Below, piece after piece: positions 18,270 through 27,744 of a DNA stretch of 64,000 nt. Position numbers and translations under genes: made by a program. Each line of letters begins with the position of its first letter. Position 1 is the stretch's first letter. The notes under the pieces were generated by a model. It saw nothing but the letters and a program-made list of their open reading frames with translations. It was not told where the DNA came from and made no database searches. The stretch is from contig NZ_MYFO02000002.1 in the NCBI RefSeq assembly GCF_004514475.2, forward strand, positions 62,001 through 126,000, written 5' to 3'. Source of the DNA: Paenibacillus athensensis (GTDB lineage Bacteria; Bacillota; Bacilli; Paenibacillales; NBRC-103111).

Positions 18270-19367
18270 ATGAAGATGAAAAGCGCTGCGGAGCAGGCGG
18301 AAGCCGGCCGGTCGGCAGGTCAGCGCGTCGGAATGGCTGCGGGGCGGCGGCTGGGACGCTGCCAGGCTGTGCTTGATGCGGCCGTGCCGCCTCCGGTGCG
18401 GCTGCGGGAAGCGAGCGTTCTGTTCATCGTGCAGGGCTTTGACGCGATTGACGAAGGCATTGTGCAGGCGCTGCAGGAGACCGTCCGGCAGTGGCAGGCG
18501 GCGACGGCCTACGACATGCTGGAGCGGGCGCTGGCGCTACGGCCGGATCTGGTGCTGGTGCTTAATGGGCTGCATGTGTTTCCGCCGGAGCACGCCGCCC
18601 AGCTTGACGAGCTGCGCGAGCAAGGTATTCGTACTGCGGTATGGTACGCGGACGATCCTTATTTTACCGATCATACGGCAGATCTGGCCGGGCATTATGA
18701 CTATGTGTTTACCCATGAAATGGGCTGTCTGGCGTTTTATCGCGAGCTGGGCTGCGCGCAGGTGCATTATTTGCCGCTGGCGGCCAATCCGCACGTATTC
18801 AAGCCGCTGCATGCCGATTTGTCCTATAGCTCGGACATTTGCTTTATCGGCAACGGGTTTCCGAACCGGATCGAGCTGTTTAATCGGCTGACGCCTTTTT
18901 TGCGGGGGAAAAAGGTGCTGCTGGCCGGGGCGCTCTGGGAGCGGCTTGCTGGCTACCGGCTGCTGGAATCGAGCATCAAGCTTCAGTGGGTTCCGATTGA
19001 AGAAACGGTCAAATACTACAACGGCGCCAAAATTGTGATCAATGTTCACCGGCTGACCTACGACGAGGTGTTCAATAAAAACAGCCGCAATCTGCCCGGG
19101 CATTCCGTCAATCCGCGGACCTTCGAAATTTCAGCTTGCGGTACGCTGCAAATTACCGATGTACGGCATGATTTGTACCGTTATTACACGCCGGGGGCGG
19201 AAATCGAAACGTTCGTTTCTCCGTCGGAGCTGATCGCTAAAATCAGCTATTATCTCGCGCATGAAGAGGAGCGGATGCGGATTGCGCTGGGCGGGCTGCG
19301 GCGCACGGTGGAGGAGCATTCCTATGCTGCAAGGCTGACGCAGCTATTGGATATCGTATTTGGATAG
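18270..19367 (+). CDS. cgeB: CgeB-family glycosyltransferase, first copy
   Basis: CgeB proteins modify the spore surface late in sporulation. This 365-residue protein has a short N-terminal stretch with Gly every fourth residue (AGRSAGQRVGMAAGRRLGRC), then a GT-B-like body: VLFIVQGFDAIDEG, WYADDPYFTDHT, CFIGNGFPNRIE and the C-terminal NPRTFEISACGTLQITD. A GTG start at 18216 is possible, but GGGAGGTGGAG stands just before the ATG at 18270. A paralogue follows directly. Confidence 0.88.
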   Translation: MKMKSAAEQAEAGRSAGQRVGMAAGRRLGRCQAVLDAAVPPPVRLREASVLFIVQGFDAIDEGIVQALQETVRQWQAATAYDMLERALALRPDLVLVLNGLHVFPPEHAAQLDELREQGIRTAVWYADDPYFTDHTADLAGHYDYVFTHEMGCLAFYRELGCAQVHYLPLAANPHVFKPLHADLSYSSDICFIGNGFPNRIELFNRLTPFLRGKKVLLAGALWERLAGYRLLESSIKLQWVPIEETVKYYNGAKIVINVHRLTYDEVFNKNSRNLPGHSVNPRTFEISACGTLQITDVRHDLYRYYTPGAEIETFVSPSELIAKISYYLAHEEERMRIALGGLRRTVEEHSYAARLTQLLDIVFG

Positions 19368-19385
19368 AAAGGAGGGTACCCGCCA

Positions 19386-20546
19386 ATGGCTTTATCGACG
19401 AACCATCGCGGCTGGAGACGTGGTCTTGCGGCAGGCTACGCTCATGGCTATGAATCGGGAGTTTATCTGGGCCGCTGTGAAGCCGTCATCCAGCAGGCTG
19501 CGCTGCAACGCGCGCCGGGCGGGCTTTGGGACGTCAGCGTGTTGTTTGTGACCTCGGGGAAGGGCTTTCCTTATGCGCCGATTGACCAGGCGATTATCGA
19601 AAGCTTGCGTCCGCTGGTGCGGGAGCTGATTATCGGCCATATGCCGGGTGATCCTGTGCAGCTCGGCGGTCCGGCCCCGGACATCGACACGCTCGTGGCT
19701 TTGCACCGGCCCGATCTGATGCTGGTGCTTGACGGGCTGAACATGCCGCTGCCGCTTGTCGACCGGGTGCGCGCGTCCGACGTGCGTACGGCGATTTGGC
19801 TGACGGACGATCCTTACTACAGCGATTATACGATTCCAATGGCGCCGCATTATGACTTCATGTTCACGCTGGAAAAAAATTGCCTGCCGTATTACCGCAA
19901 TAACGGCTGCAGTCAAGCGCACTATTTGCCGTTCGCTGTGCAGCCGCAGCTGTTCCGTCCGGTGCCTGCGCCGCTTTCGCAACGCAAGGAGATCGCTTTT
20001 ATCGGCTCAGGCTATTGGAACCGGATTGCCATATTCGACCGGATTGCGCCGTATTTGGCCCGTCGCCAGGTCGGCATTACCGGCATCTGGTGGGACCGGC
20101 TCAAGCAGTTCAAGCTGCTGGCCCGCAGCATTCGCTTAAATACCTGGATGGGGCCGGCGGAAACGGCGCAAGCCTACAGCGGAGCCAAAACTGTAATCAA
20201 TATGCACCGTGCGCACGACGACACGACCTATAATAACAACAGCCGCCGGATCGAGGCGGTGTCGCCGAATCCGCGGACGTTTGAAATTTCCGGCTGCGGC
20301 GCTTTGCAGGTGACGGATATGCGCGAGGATTTGGTGCAGTTTTATACGCCGGATGCGGAAATTGTGACGTATGCGTCGCCGGAGGAGCTGGTGGCGAAGC
20401 TCGATTATTATTTGAAGCATGAAGAGGAGCGGCGGCGGATCGCCTTGAACGGTCTGCTGCGCACGCTGCGCGATCACACGTATGAGAACCGGCTATCGCA
20501 GCTGCTGTGTACGGTGTTTGGCGAAGGCGTTCAGGCCGCAACCTGA
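19386..20546 (+). CDS. cgeB: CgeB-family glycosyltransferase, second copy
   Basis: The 386-residue paralogue of the gene before it shares DDPYYSDYTIP, AFIGSGYWNRIAIFD, NMHRAHDDTTYNNNSRR and NPRTFEISGCGALQVTD. Its N-terminus holds the (GxxxG)n stretch RRGLAAGYAHGYESGVYLG. AAAGGAGGG precedes the ATG by 8 bases. Two adjacent copies suggest that different sugars or acceptors are served. Confidence 0.88.
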   Translation: MALSTNHRGWRRGLAAGYAHGYESGVYLGRCEAVIQQAALQRAPGGLWDVSVLFVTSGKGFPYAPIDQAIIESLRPLVRELIIGHMPGDPVQLGGPAPDIDTLVALHRPDLMLVLDGLNMPLPLVDRVRASDVRTAIWLTDDPYYSDYTIPMAPHYDFMFTLEKNCLPYYRNNGCSQAHYLPFAVQPQLFRPVPAPLSQRKEIAFIGSGYWNRIAIFDRIAPYLARRQVGITGIWWDRLKQFKLLARSIRLNTWMGPAETAQAYSGAKTVINMHRAHDDTTYNNNSRRIEAVSPNPRTFEISGCGALQVTDMREDLVQFYTPDAEIVTYASPEELVAKLDYYLKHEEERRRIALNGLLRTLRDHTYENRLSQLLCTVFGEGVQAAT

Positions 20547-20559
20547 GAGGAGGACGACA

Positions 20560-21168
20560 ATGCGCAAGCGACAAGCAAGCGGGAGCAGCAGCGAGCGTGA
20601 GGCCGGCGAGGAGCGGGTGCGCGTGAGCGCGAAGCGAGAGGCTGGCGAGGAGCAGCGCGTGCGCGTGGGCGTGAAGCGAGAGGCCGGCGAGGAGCGGGCG
20701 CGCGTGAGCGCGAAGCGGGAGGCCGGGGAGGAGCGGGTGCGCGTGGGCGTGAAGCGAGAGGCCGGCGAGGAGCGGGTGCGCGTGAGCGCGAAGCGAGAGG
20801 CCGGCGAGGAGCGGGCGCGCGTGAAGCGCCGAGCCAGGCGCGCGGGGGCGCGAGCCCGCGCGGGCAAGCCTGCGGCAAAGCTGCGCAGGCGCAAAAGCAC
20901 GGGCGGCGCAGCAGCCGCCCGCAGCGGAGTGCGCGCGAAAACGGCGCGCCGCCAAGCGGCGCCGGGCCGTACGCGCGCGGCAGCCAAGGGCGGCGTTGCG
21001 TTGCGCCGCCGCCGCCACCGCCGGAGCGGCAGTACCGCTGCCCCGGCGGCCAGAGGCTACGGCGCGCATTACAACGCCGCGTTCGATCAAGGCTATAACG
21101 AGGGCTTTAATACCGGCTTTGCCGAAGGCTATGCCCTCGAACAGCAACAGCAGCAAGCGGCCGGCTAA
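20560..21168 (+). CDS. Highly basic tandem-repeat protein, probable spore-surface component
   Basis: The 202-residue protein starts behind GAGAGGAGGACG. Residues about 13-90 are six copies of a 13-residue unit, EAGEERVRVSAKR with small changes (39-bp DNA repeat). An Arg/Ala-rich part follows. The C-terminus is a distinct Gly-aromatic segment, HYNAAFDQGYNEGFNTGFAEGY, matching the GxxxG stretch in the CgeB-like proteins, and then a Gln run. It has no enzyme motif. Its composition resembles basic repeat proteins of the Bacillus coat (CotG-like), which is an inference. Confidence 0.65.
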   Translation: MRKRQASGSSSEREAGEERVRVSAKREAGEEQRVRVGVKREAGEERARVSAKREAGEERVRVGVKREAGEERVRVSAKREAGEERARVKRRARRAGARARAGKPAAKLRRRKSTGGAAAARSGVRAKTARRQAAPGRTRAAAKGGVALRRRRHRRSGSTAAPAARGYGAHYNAAFDQGYNEGFNTGFAEGYALEQQQQQAAG

Positions 21169-21569
21169 ACGCGCCCGAATCCACCGTGGGAAGGTGCGCT
21201 GGGACCGGCATTGGGCTGCGTTCCGCACCGCGCGCAACTCCGAAGCACGGTGCGGGCCGTAAGGCGACTGTCGCCGACCGGAAGGCGCATTCGGAGCTCG
21301 CTACGGTACATGGCTGCGTTCCGCACCGCGCGCAACTCCCGGAGCGCGGTGCCGGCCGGGGCCCGCAGCCGCAATACGGCTCGCAATTGGCTGCCGGAGT
21401 CCGCATCCGCCAGGTCCATCGCCAGCAACGGTCGGCAGCGGAGCGTACAGCCCTTGTACGGATGCCGCAGCAATTGTACGAATGCACGGGGGTAACTGTC
21501 GTGGCGGATAAAAGGCCAGTCTAATATATTGGTACTACCTAGAACGACAGGAGGTGAATTCCATACCTG
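21169..21569 (+). other. Gene-free stretch with a 28-bp direct repeat
   Basis: I see no gene. An identical 28-bp sequence beginning GGCTGCGTTCCGCACCGCGC occurs at 21214-21241 and 21312-21339. Around the second copy CACCGCGC and GCGCGGTG can pair. A related sequence (GAAGCGCGGTGCCGGCCG) occurs near 45430. Ribosome site AGGAGGTG at 21549-21556 serves the next gene. Confidence 0.55.
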
Positions 21570-23567
21570 TTGCCATCGACGGGTATGAAGCTTACTGTGA
21601 GCAAAGCGAAACCAAGCGTCATGCTGTTTTCACATATTTGCAGCCCCGATCACATTACCGGAGCGGAAAAAATGCTGCTTTTTATCGCCACTGAACTCAA
21701 CAATCGGGTCGATTGTCTGCTCGTCGTACCGGGGGAGGGCATGCTGGCCGAAGAGGCGAGGCGCGCCGGAATAGCAACCCTTGTACAGCCGTTTCCGCTG
21801 CTGTATGACGTGTATCACCCTTCGCCTGCACTACCGCAGCTGGCAGCCGAGCTTCAAAAGCATCCGGCCTCCGCCCAACTCATCGACTTGATGCTGATTC
21901 GTCAGCCCGACGTCGTTATTGTGAACACCTGTGTGAACGCTCTTCCCGCCGCAGCTGCCAAAAAAGCCGGCATCCCCGTCATCTGGATCATTGCTGAGGT
22001 TATCCAAAGCAACGCATTCACCTCTCACTCCATCGACTTGATTCATCGCTCGACCGATTGCATTGCAGGCATTTCTCACGCCACGCTCCAGCCCTTCCAA
22101 GGACATCCCGCCGCCAGCAAAACGATCGTGCTCCCGCCATCCTGGCAGCCGGAGCAGTTTCATCCCTCGCTTTGGCCCTTTGCTCGCAATCAGGCCCGAA
22201 GCGAGCTGGGGCTTTGTGAAACAGACACGGTCATCGGCTATATCTCATCCGACATTTACGCCAATAAAGGTCTCGATCATTTTATTCAAATGGGCATTAC
22301 CTTGTGCGCAGGGTACCCCGATACGCGATTTCTGATGGTCGGCAAGCCTGTGGATCCCTTTTATATGGAACAGTGCATGAAGCTGATCGAAAAATCCGGC
22401 TATGCCTCGCGCTTTATGCTGGCTCCGTTTCATCCCGATATCGAACGGCTCTATCCCGCGATGGATATCGTGGTCATTCCCAGCCTGCTGAGCGAAGGCT
22501 TTGGCTTGACGGCGCTTGAAGGGCTGATTTTCGGCAAGCCGGTAGTGGCTTATCGTTCGGGCGGGCTTGCCGAGGTGCTGACCTCCACCGGAAATGAGGC
22601 GTTTTTGGCCGCGCCGGGGGACATTGCCGAGCTGACGGCGCGAGTCGGGCAGCTCGCTGCAGACCGCGGGCTTCGTCAGACCGTAGGCGAGCGCAACCGG
22701 GAGAGCGTGCGGCAGGTTTTCGGCCTCCAGGCCTTTCGCCAGCGGCTGGAGCAGCTGTTGATGGAGATTACCCGTCTTGCCGATCAAGGCTGGCCGGCCG
22801 TTCCACCATTCGGCGAGGGGGCGCTGCTGAAAGGGGAGTCGTCCCAGGTCATTTTTTGCTTGCAGGCGGGAAGCAAACGGCCGATTCAGGGCGAAGAGAC
22901 CTTCCGCTTTTACCGCTTGCGCAGCGATAGGGTAACCGTCGTTCCGGATGCCCAACTGCGCGCATTTGCCAGTGGAGCGCCGGTTATAGCCACCGAGCCG
23001 ATTGCCGGTCATGCACCGTCGCGATTTGTGGCGCGGGGTAGCGGGCCAACCGTATATTTGCTGCTGAACGGCCGCAAGCATGCGGTGCCTTCAGTACGGG
23101 CCTTGCATCGAGAAGGCTTTGCGATGGAAAACGTCGTGCCGCTCTCGGATGCAGCGCTTGCTGCGTTTCCTGCCGGCCCGCCGCTCGCAGATGCCGCCCG
23201 GATACGCGGTCACAAGCGTCTGCGGTTGCGCCGGGGACGCGTCCAAACAGGGGGAGTCAGAGCGAGCCGCACGTGGGCCAGCCGCGCCCGAGTCGGCCGC
23301 ATCCGAGCCGGCCGCGCCCGAGCCGGCCGCGCCCGAGCCGGCCGCGCCCGAGCCGGCCGCATCCGAGCCGGCCGCATCCGAGCCGGCCGCGCCCGAGCCG
23401 GCGGCGCCCGAGCCGGCGGCGCCCGAGCCGGCCGTGCCCGAGCCGGCCGTGCCCGAGCCGGCGGCGCCCGAGCCGGCCGTGCCCGAGTCGGCCGCGGCCG
23501 AGCCGGCCGTGCCCGAGCCGGCCGTACCCGCACTGGCTCGCGCACTCAACGCGCAAGAAGCGCCTGA
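21570..23567 (+). CDS. GT4-type glycosyltransferase with a basic repeat tail
   Basis: The 665-residue protein has a GT-B glycosyltransferase of family 4 in the first 400 residues: [23 protein letters not shown], donor-domain [18 protein letters not shown] and the EX7E-like [26 protein letters not shown] second region of about 130 residues follows, with an uncertain fold ([22 protein letters not shown] resembles a small repeat domain seen in surface proteins). It ends in an Arg-Ala-Gly tail made by a 15-bp repeat. The start is uncertain: TTG at 21570 lies 13 bases after AGGAGGTG, and ATG at 21585 is the alternative. Confidence 0.8.
   Translation: MPSTGMKLTVSKAKPSVMLFSHICSPDHITGAEKMLLFIATELNNRVDCLLVVPGEGMLAEEARRAGIATLVQPFPLLYDVYHPSPALPQLAAELQKHPASAQLIDLMLIRQPDVVIVNTCVNALPAAAAKKAGIPVIWIIAEVIQSNAFTSHSIDLIHRSTDCIAGISHATLQPFQGHPAASKTIVLPPSWQPEQFHPSLWPFARNQARSELGLCETDTVIGYISSDIYANKGLDHFIQMGITLCAGYPDTRFLMVGKPVDPFYMEQCMKLIEKSGYASRFMLAPFHPDIERLYPAMDIVVIPSLLSEGFGLTALEGLIFGKPVVAYRSGGLAEVLTSTGNEAFLAAPGDIAELTARVGQLAADRGLRQTVGERNRESVRQVFGLQAFRQRLEQLLMEITRLADQGWPAVPPFGEGALLKGESSQVIFCLQAGSKRPIQGEETFRFYRLRSDRVTVVPDAQLRAFASGAPVIATEPIAGHAPSRFVARGSGPTVYLLLNGRKHAVPSVRALHREGFAMENVVPLSDAALAAFPAGPPLADAARIRGHKRLRLRRGRVQTGGVRASRTWASRARVGRIRAGRARAGRARAGRARAGRIRAGRIRAGRARAGGARAGGARAGRARAGRARAGGARAGRARVGRGRAGRARAGRTRTGSRTQRARSA
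23281..23536 (+). repeat. 15-bp minisatellite, about 17 copies
   Basis: Units of the form GCCCGAGCCGGCCGC run without interruption inside the 3' end of the glycosyltransferase gene. All three forward frames are open (Arg-Ala-Gly, Pro-Ala-Ala-Glu, and Pro-Ser-Arg-Pro versions). The third runs on, in frame, into the 2-epimerase gene. Confidence 0.95.
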
Positions 23568-23602
23568 AGCGAACGACCATTACCGACCAACAAGGAGGAG
23601 CT

Positions 23603-24697
23603 ATGAAAATCGCGACGATTCTGGGGACACGCCCGGAAATTATCCGGCTGAGCTTGATCATTGCCAAGCTTGACGAATTGGCCGACAAGCACACGCTGAT
23701 TCACACCGGACAAAATTTCACCCATTCATTAAGCGATGTTTTTTTCGACGAGCTGCGTGTGCGCCGACCCGATCACCTGCTGCACAGCGGCTCGCAGACC
23801 ATTGGCGGTCAGCTGGCGGTGCTGTTCTCGGGCGTCGAGCGAATTTTGCAGCAGGAGCGGCCCGATAAGGTGCTGCTGCTGGGCGATACGAACAGTGCAT
23901 TAAGCGCCATTGTCGCTGAACGAATGGGGATTCCGGTCATCCACATGGAGGCCGGCAACCGCTGCTACGATCTGGCCGTCCCCGAAGAGAAAAACCGTCG
24001 GATTATCGACGCCGTCGCTTCCATCAACATGCCGTACACCCGCTATAGCCGTGAGCACCTGCTGCGCGAGGGCTTTCCGGGACCGCGCATTGTGACGACC
24101 GGCAATCCGATTTATGAAGTGCTCACGCATTATGCTGCCGACATCGACGCCAGTGATGTGCTGAACCGGCTTGGCTTGATGCCCGGCGCGTATTTTCTCG
24201 TCACCGCCCACCGGGCCGAGAACGTTGACGACCCGTCGCGGCTCAAGGAAATCCTTGCAGCGCTCAACGGCGTGGCCGAGGAATTTGGTCAGCCGGTCGT
24301 GTGCAGCATTCATCCGCGCACGCGCTCCCGGCTGGAGCAGGAGGACGCGGCTGATCGGCATCCGCTCGTCAGGTTCAGCGAGCCGTTTGGCTTTTTCGAC
24401 TTCGTCAAGCTGGAGCGCCATGCGCGCTGCGTCCTGACCGACAGTGGCACCGTGCAGGAGGAATGCTGCATTTTCCACGTGCCGACAGTCACCATGCGCA
24501 CAACAACCGAGCGGCCGGAGACGATCGACTGCGGCAGCAATATCGTCGCCGGGGTCGATGCCGGGCGAATTGTCGGCGCGGTGCGCGTCATGCTGCGAAT
24601 GCCAGCAGGCTGGCGCTGCCCGGAGGGGTATTTGGACACGAATGTATCGCAAAAAGTAGTTCAATACGTGTTAGGAGGGAATTCGCATGTTTGCTAA
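23603..24697 (+). CDS. UDP-GlcNAc 2-epimerase family enzyme (WecB/CapG type)
   Basis: The 364-residue enzyme has [53 protein letters not shown] and [10 protein letters not shown], all conserved in non-hydrolysing 2-epimerases. The frame stays open upstream through the minisatellite, but AAGGAGGAG precedes the ATG at 23603. Because a CapE-type dehydratase and a reductase follow with overlapping ends, the substrate is more likely a UDP-6-deoxy-N-acetyl-L-hexosamine than UDP-GlcNAc itself, as in CapE-CapF-CapG or WbvB-WbvR-WbvD routes. Confidence 0.88.
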   Translation: MKIATILGTRPEIIRLSLIIAKLDELADKHTLIHTGQNFTHSLSDVFFDELRVRRPDHLLHSGSQTIGGQLAVLFSGVERILQQERPDKVLLLGDTNSALSAIVAERMGIPVIHMEAGNRCYDLAVPEEKNRRIIDAVASINMPYTRYSREHLLREGFPGPRIVTTGNPIYEVLTHYAADIDASDVLNRLGLMPGAYFLVTAHRAENVDDPSRLKEILAALNGVAEEFGQPVVCSIHPRTRSRLEQEDAADRHPLVRFSEPFGFFDFVKLERHARCVLTDSGTVQEECCIFHVPTVTMRTTTERPETIDCGSNIVAGVDAGRIVGAVRVMLRMPAGWRCPEGYLDTNVSQKVVQYVLGGNSHVC

Positions 24698-25673
24698 TTC
24701 GACGATTCTGGTGACCGGGGGAACCGGTTCCTGGGGCTACGAGCTGGTCCAACAGCTGCTGCTGGAAAATCCGAAAAAAATCATCGTTTTCTCCCGCAAT
24801 GAATCCACACAGGTGTCGATGCGGCGTGCGATTGAAGACAGCCGGCTGAGCTTTTGCATCGGTGACGTGCGCGATAAGGAAGCGCTGATGCGGGCATGCG
24901 AGCATGTGGATTACGTATTTCACCTTGCTGCGCTCAAGCATGTGCCGGTGTGCGAGGACCAGCCTTATGAAGCATTGAAAACGAACGTGCTTGGCACGCA
25001 AAACATTATTGAAGCGGCGATTGAAAACAAGGTGAAAAAAGTCATTAATATTTCCACCGACAAAGCGGCCAATCCGTCGAACTTTTACGGCATGACCAAA
25101 GCAATCGGGGAAAAGCTGATCGTCTACGCTAACCTGATGAGCAGCGAGACGAAATTCGTCTGCGTGCGCGGGGGCAACGTGCTTGGCACCAACGGCAGCG
25201 TTGTGCACCTTTTTATGAAACAAATTCGCGAAAAAAATTGCGTTGGCATCACCGACATCAACATGACGCGCTTTTTTCTGACCAAGCAGGAAGCGATTGC
25301 GCTTTTGCTGCGCGGAGCAAAGGAAGGCCAGGGGGGCGAAATCTTTGTCATGACCATGCCGACCTGCAAAATTGTCGATCTGGCCAAGGTGCTGATGGAG
25401 GAGTTGGGCAGCCCCGATGCAGAGGTTGTCGAGTTGGGTGTGCGGCCGGGGGAAAAAATTCACGAGATTCTGCTCTCCGAATTCGAAAGCCAATATACGG
25501 TGCTGTATGACAGCGAATATCTGGTGATTTTGCCGACGATTGAAATTCCCGGCCTGAAGGAGCATTACGCCGAATTTCCGAAGGTGCCAATTGACAGCTT
25601 CAGCTCCGAAGGACCGCTGATGAGCAAGGCGGAGATCAAGGAACTGCTGGTTAGAGGAGGCTTTCTTACATGA
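24687..25673 (+). CDS. UDP-GlcNAc 4,6-dehydratase/5-epimerase (CapE/WbvB type)
   Basis: The 328-residue SDR of the polysaccharide-synthase group has TGGTGSWGYELV, GDVRDKEAL, FHLAALKHVPVCEDQP, NISTDKAANPSNFYGMTKAIGEKL and TRFFLTKQEA. This set is typical of enzymes that make the 4-keto-6-deoxy-L-arabino sugar from UDP-GlcNAc. It overlaps the 2-epimerase gene by 11 bases and the next gene by ATGA, so the three genes are translated together. Confidence 0.9.
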   Translation: MFANSTILVTGGTGSWGYELVQQLLLENPKKIIVFSRNESTQVSMRRAIEDSRLSFCIGDVRDKEALMRACEHVDYVFHLAALKHVPVCEDQPYEALKTNVLGTQNIIEAAIENKVKKVINISTDKAANPSNFYGMTKAIGEKLIVYANLMSSETKFVCVRGGNVLGTNGSVVHLFMKQIREKNCVGITDINMTRFFLTKQEAIALLLRGAKEGQGGEIFVMTMPTCKIVDLAKVLMEELGSPDAEVVELGVRPGEKIHEILLSEFESQYTVLYDSEYLVILPTIEIPGLKEHYAEFPKVPIDSFSSEGPLMSKAEIKELLVRGGFLT

Positions 25674-26512
25674 CACGCAAGCTGCTTGTGTTCGGAGGAC
25701 AGGGTATGCTGGGCCATATGCTGGTCGATTATTTCCGAACGATCGGCGGCTGGCAGGTGATGTACACGACAAGAGACCGGCACGATCCGTTTGGTCTTTA
25801 TCTGGAAGGCGGCGATCTGGCGGCGGTCGAGCAGCTCATTGCCGCCGTCCGCCCCGCTGTGGCGGTTAACGCTATCGGCTTGCTGAATGAATTTGCCGAG
25901 CGTGATCCGCAAGCGGCTTATTGGATCAACGGGCTGCTCCCGCATCGCATGGCAGCGGCGCTGGCGAGGAACGGCGGACGGCTGATTCATATCAGCACGG
26001 ACTGCGTGTTCGCCGGAGTGCGGGGCATGCATGCGGAAAACGACGAGCCTGACGGCGTATCCGTATATGCCCGCTCCAAGGCGCTTGGCGAGCTGCGGGT
26101 GGCCCCCCATGTGACGCTGCGAACGTCCATCGTCGGACCGGACAACCGGGCGGCGGGCATCGGGCTGTTGGCGTGGCTGCTGCGCCAGCCGCAGGGGGCG
26201 ACGATTCGCGGCTATACGCGCGCGTATTGGAACGGAGTGACGACGCTGGAGCTGGCCAAATGTGTGCATGCCGTCTGCGAGGATGAAACGGCAGCAGGTC
26301 TGTTTCATATCGCTGCTCCGGAGCCTGTCAGCAAATATGAGCTGCTTCAGCTGTTCAAGACGGCGTTTGACCGCATGGATGTGACGGTGGCTGAAGACGA
26401 CGCAATCCGTCTGGACCGCACGCTGGCTGTTACGCGCGAGGATTTCCGCTGGTCTGCGCCGGACCATCCGACGATGCTGGCCGAGCTGGCGGCATGGATG
26501 AACGCCCGATGA
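25670..26512 (+). CDS. RmlD-like reductase of the N-acetyl-6-deoxy-hexosamine route
   Basis: The 280-residue SDR begins MTRKLLVFGGQGMLGHMLVDYF and has NAIGLLNEFAERDPQ, HISTDCVFAG and YARSKALGE. It is the length of RmlD and lacks the C-terminal cupin of CapF. By analogy with WbvR, this favours reduction without 3-epimerisation, giving UDP-L-RhaNAc and, after the 2-epimerase, UDP-L-QuiNAc; UDP-L-FucNAc remains possible. It is coupled to both neighbours by 4-base overlaps. Confidence 0.85.
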   Translation: MTRKLLVFGGQGMLGHMLVDYFRTIGGWQVMYTTRDRHDPFGLYLEGGDLAAVEQLIAAVRPAVAVNAIGLLNEFAERDPQAAYWINGLLPHRMAAALARNGGRLIHISTDCVFAGVRGMHAENDEPDGVSVYARSKALGELRVAPHVTLRTSIVGPDNRAAGIGLLAWLLRQPQGATIRGYTRAYWNGVTTLELAKCVHAVCEDETAAGLFHIAAPEPVSKYELLQLFKTAFDRMDVTVAEDDAIRLDRTLAVTREDFRWSAPDHPTMLAELAAWMNAR

Positions 26513-27717
26513 GCGTTATTTTGATTACCGGCGCAGCCGGCTTTACGGGACGGCAGGCGTGCGCTTATTTCAGCGAGCGCGGCTTGACGGTGATCGCTGT
26601 CGTGCGCCCTAAGCCGGAGGGCGATCTGCCGACTGCCGATTTCGCCGGGCCGGGGGCATCAACCGACGGGAGCCAGCAGACGGCTGCGACAGAAACGAGT
26701 GGAATAGAAGTAGCACCAAACAGAACTACGTTAAATGGTGAAGCAGCGTCCGTACCGTCAGCACCATCCATGTCGTCTGCGTCCGCGCTGTCGTCGCCGT
26801 CCGCACCATCCACGCAGTCCGCGTCCCCATCGTCGTCGCCGTCAGCACCATCCATGTCGTCTGCGTCCGCGCTGTCGTCGCCGTCCGCACCATCCACGCA
26901 GTCCCCGTCCCCATCGTCCCCTCTGTCGTTCCCGTCCCCGCCGACTGGCCCCATTATCGAATGGCCGTGCGACTTGACGCGCGCTGACGATGTGCGGCGG
27001 CTGATTGCCGAAACGTTGCCCGATCTGGTGCTGCATCTGGCGGGCCGCAACGCCGTCGGCGAATCGTGGCGCGAGCCGCTGGGCTACCTGCAGGCCAACG
27101 TCATGTCGACGTTCAACCTGCTGGATGCGCTGCGGGCCCGCCCGGCGAGCCGGATCGTCGTTGCCGGCTCCATGCTGGGCTTCCCGGCATCGGAGCGCCC
27201 CGACCCACCGCACCCCTACAGCTTGAGCAAAGCGTTTCAAGCCTGGGGGGCGCTGGGCTGGGGCCGCCTGTTCGGGCAGCCGGTCATCGTGGCGAAGCCG
27301 TCCAACCTGATCGGGCCCGGCCCCTCCACGGGCATCTGCGCTCTCCTGGCGCGTCGGGCCGCCGAGCTGGAGAAGGGGCGGCAGGCGCCCCCCTTCAGCT
27401 TGTCGTCCGCGATCGAGGAGCGCGACTATCTGGACGTCCGCGACGCTGTGCGCGCGTACGAAGCTTTGCTCGCCGCCGGTGAGCCCGGCGGCGTCTATCC
27501 GGTAGCGAGCGGCGTGAACCGCTCGCTTGGCGCCGTCGCCGCTGCGGTGCAGCAGCAGCTCGGCCGGCCGCTGCCGCTGCGCATCGGCAGCCTCGACGGC
27601 TACCTGCCGCCTGCGCCGGTTGATATCGCGCCAATGTGCGCTCTCGGCTGGCGGCCGGTCATCCCGTTCGAGCAGTCGCTGCGCGACGCGCTGGATTATT
27701 TTCGCACGACAGTGTGA
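26509..27717 (+). CDS. NAD-dependent epimerase/reductase with a Ser/Pro repeat insert
   Basis: The 402-residue SDR, probably a GDP-4-keto-6-deoxy-mannose-reductase-like enzyme, starts MSVILITGAAGFTGRQA (overlap ATGA). It has HLAGRNAVGESWREP, AGSMLGFPASERPDPPHPYSLSKAFQAWG and VAKPSNLIGPGPS. Between the second strand (about residue 34) and the expected CDLT (residue 154) lies about 110 residues of Thr/Ser/Ala/Pro sequence, including two exact-length 84-bp repeats. Normal family members are about 300 residues and have only a short loop there. The catalytic Tyr-Lys (YSLSK) is kept. Confidence 0.82.
   Translation: MSVILITGAAGFTGRQACAYFSERGLTVIAVVRPKPEGDLPTADFAGPGASTDGSQQTAATETSGIEVAPNRTTLNGEAASVPSAPSMSSASALSSPSAPSTQSASPSSSPSAPSMSSASALSSPSAPSTQSPSPSSPLSFPSPPTGPIIEWPCDLTRADDVRRLIAETLPDLVLHLAGRNAVGESWREPLGYLQANVMSTFNLLDALRARPASRIVVAGSMLGFPASERPDPPHPYSLSKAFQAWGALGWGRLFGQPVIVAKPSNLIGPGPSTGICALLARRAAELEKGRQAPPFSLSSAIEERDYLDVRDAVRAYEALLAAGEPGGVYPVASGVNRSLGAVAAAVQQQLGRPLPLRIGSLDGYLPPAPVDIAPMCALGWRPVIPFEQSLRDALDYFRTTV
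26758..26925 (+). repeat. 84-bp tandem duplication inside an SDR gene
   Basis: Copies at 26758-26841 and 26842-26925 are nearly identical and encode SAPSMSSASALSSPSAPS plus a similar tail. Smaller internal periodicity (CCGTCCGCACCATCC) is also present. The unit is a multiple of three and keeps the frame. Confidence 0.95.
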
Positions 27718-27744
27718 TCACAGCACCCCGGAGGAGGTGAGTGC

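Noticed and set aside
23080-23673. ORF with Pro-Ala-Ala-Glu repeats
   Set aside because: It is another reading of the 15-bp minisatellite, without a start signal of its own.
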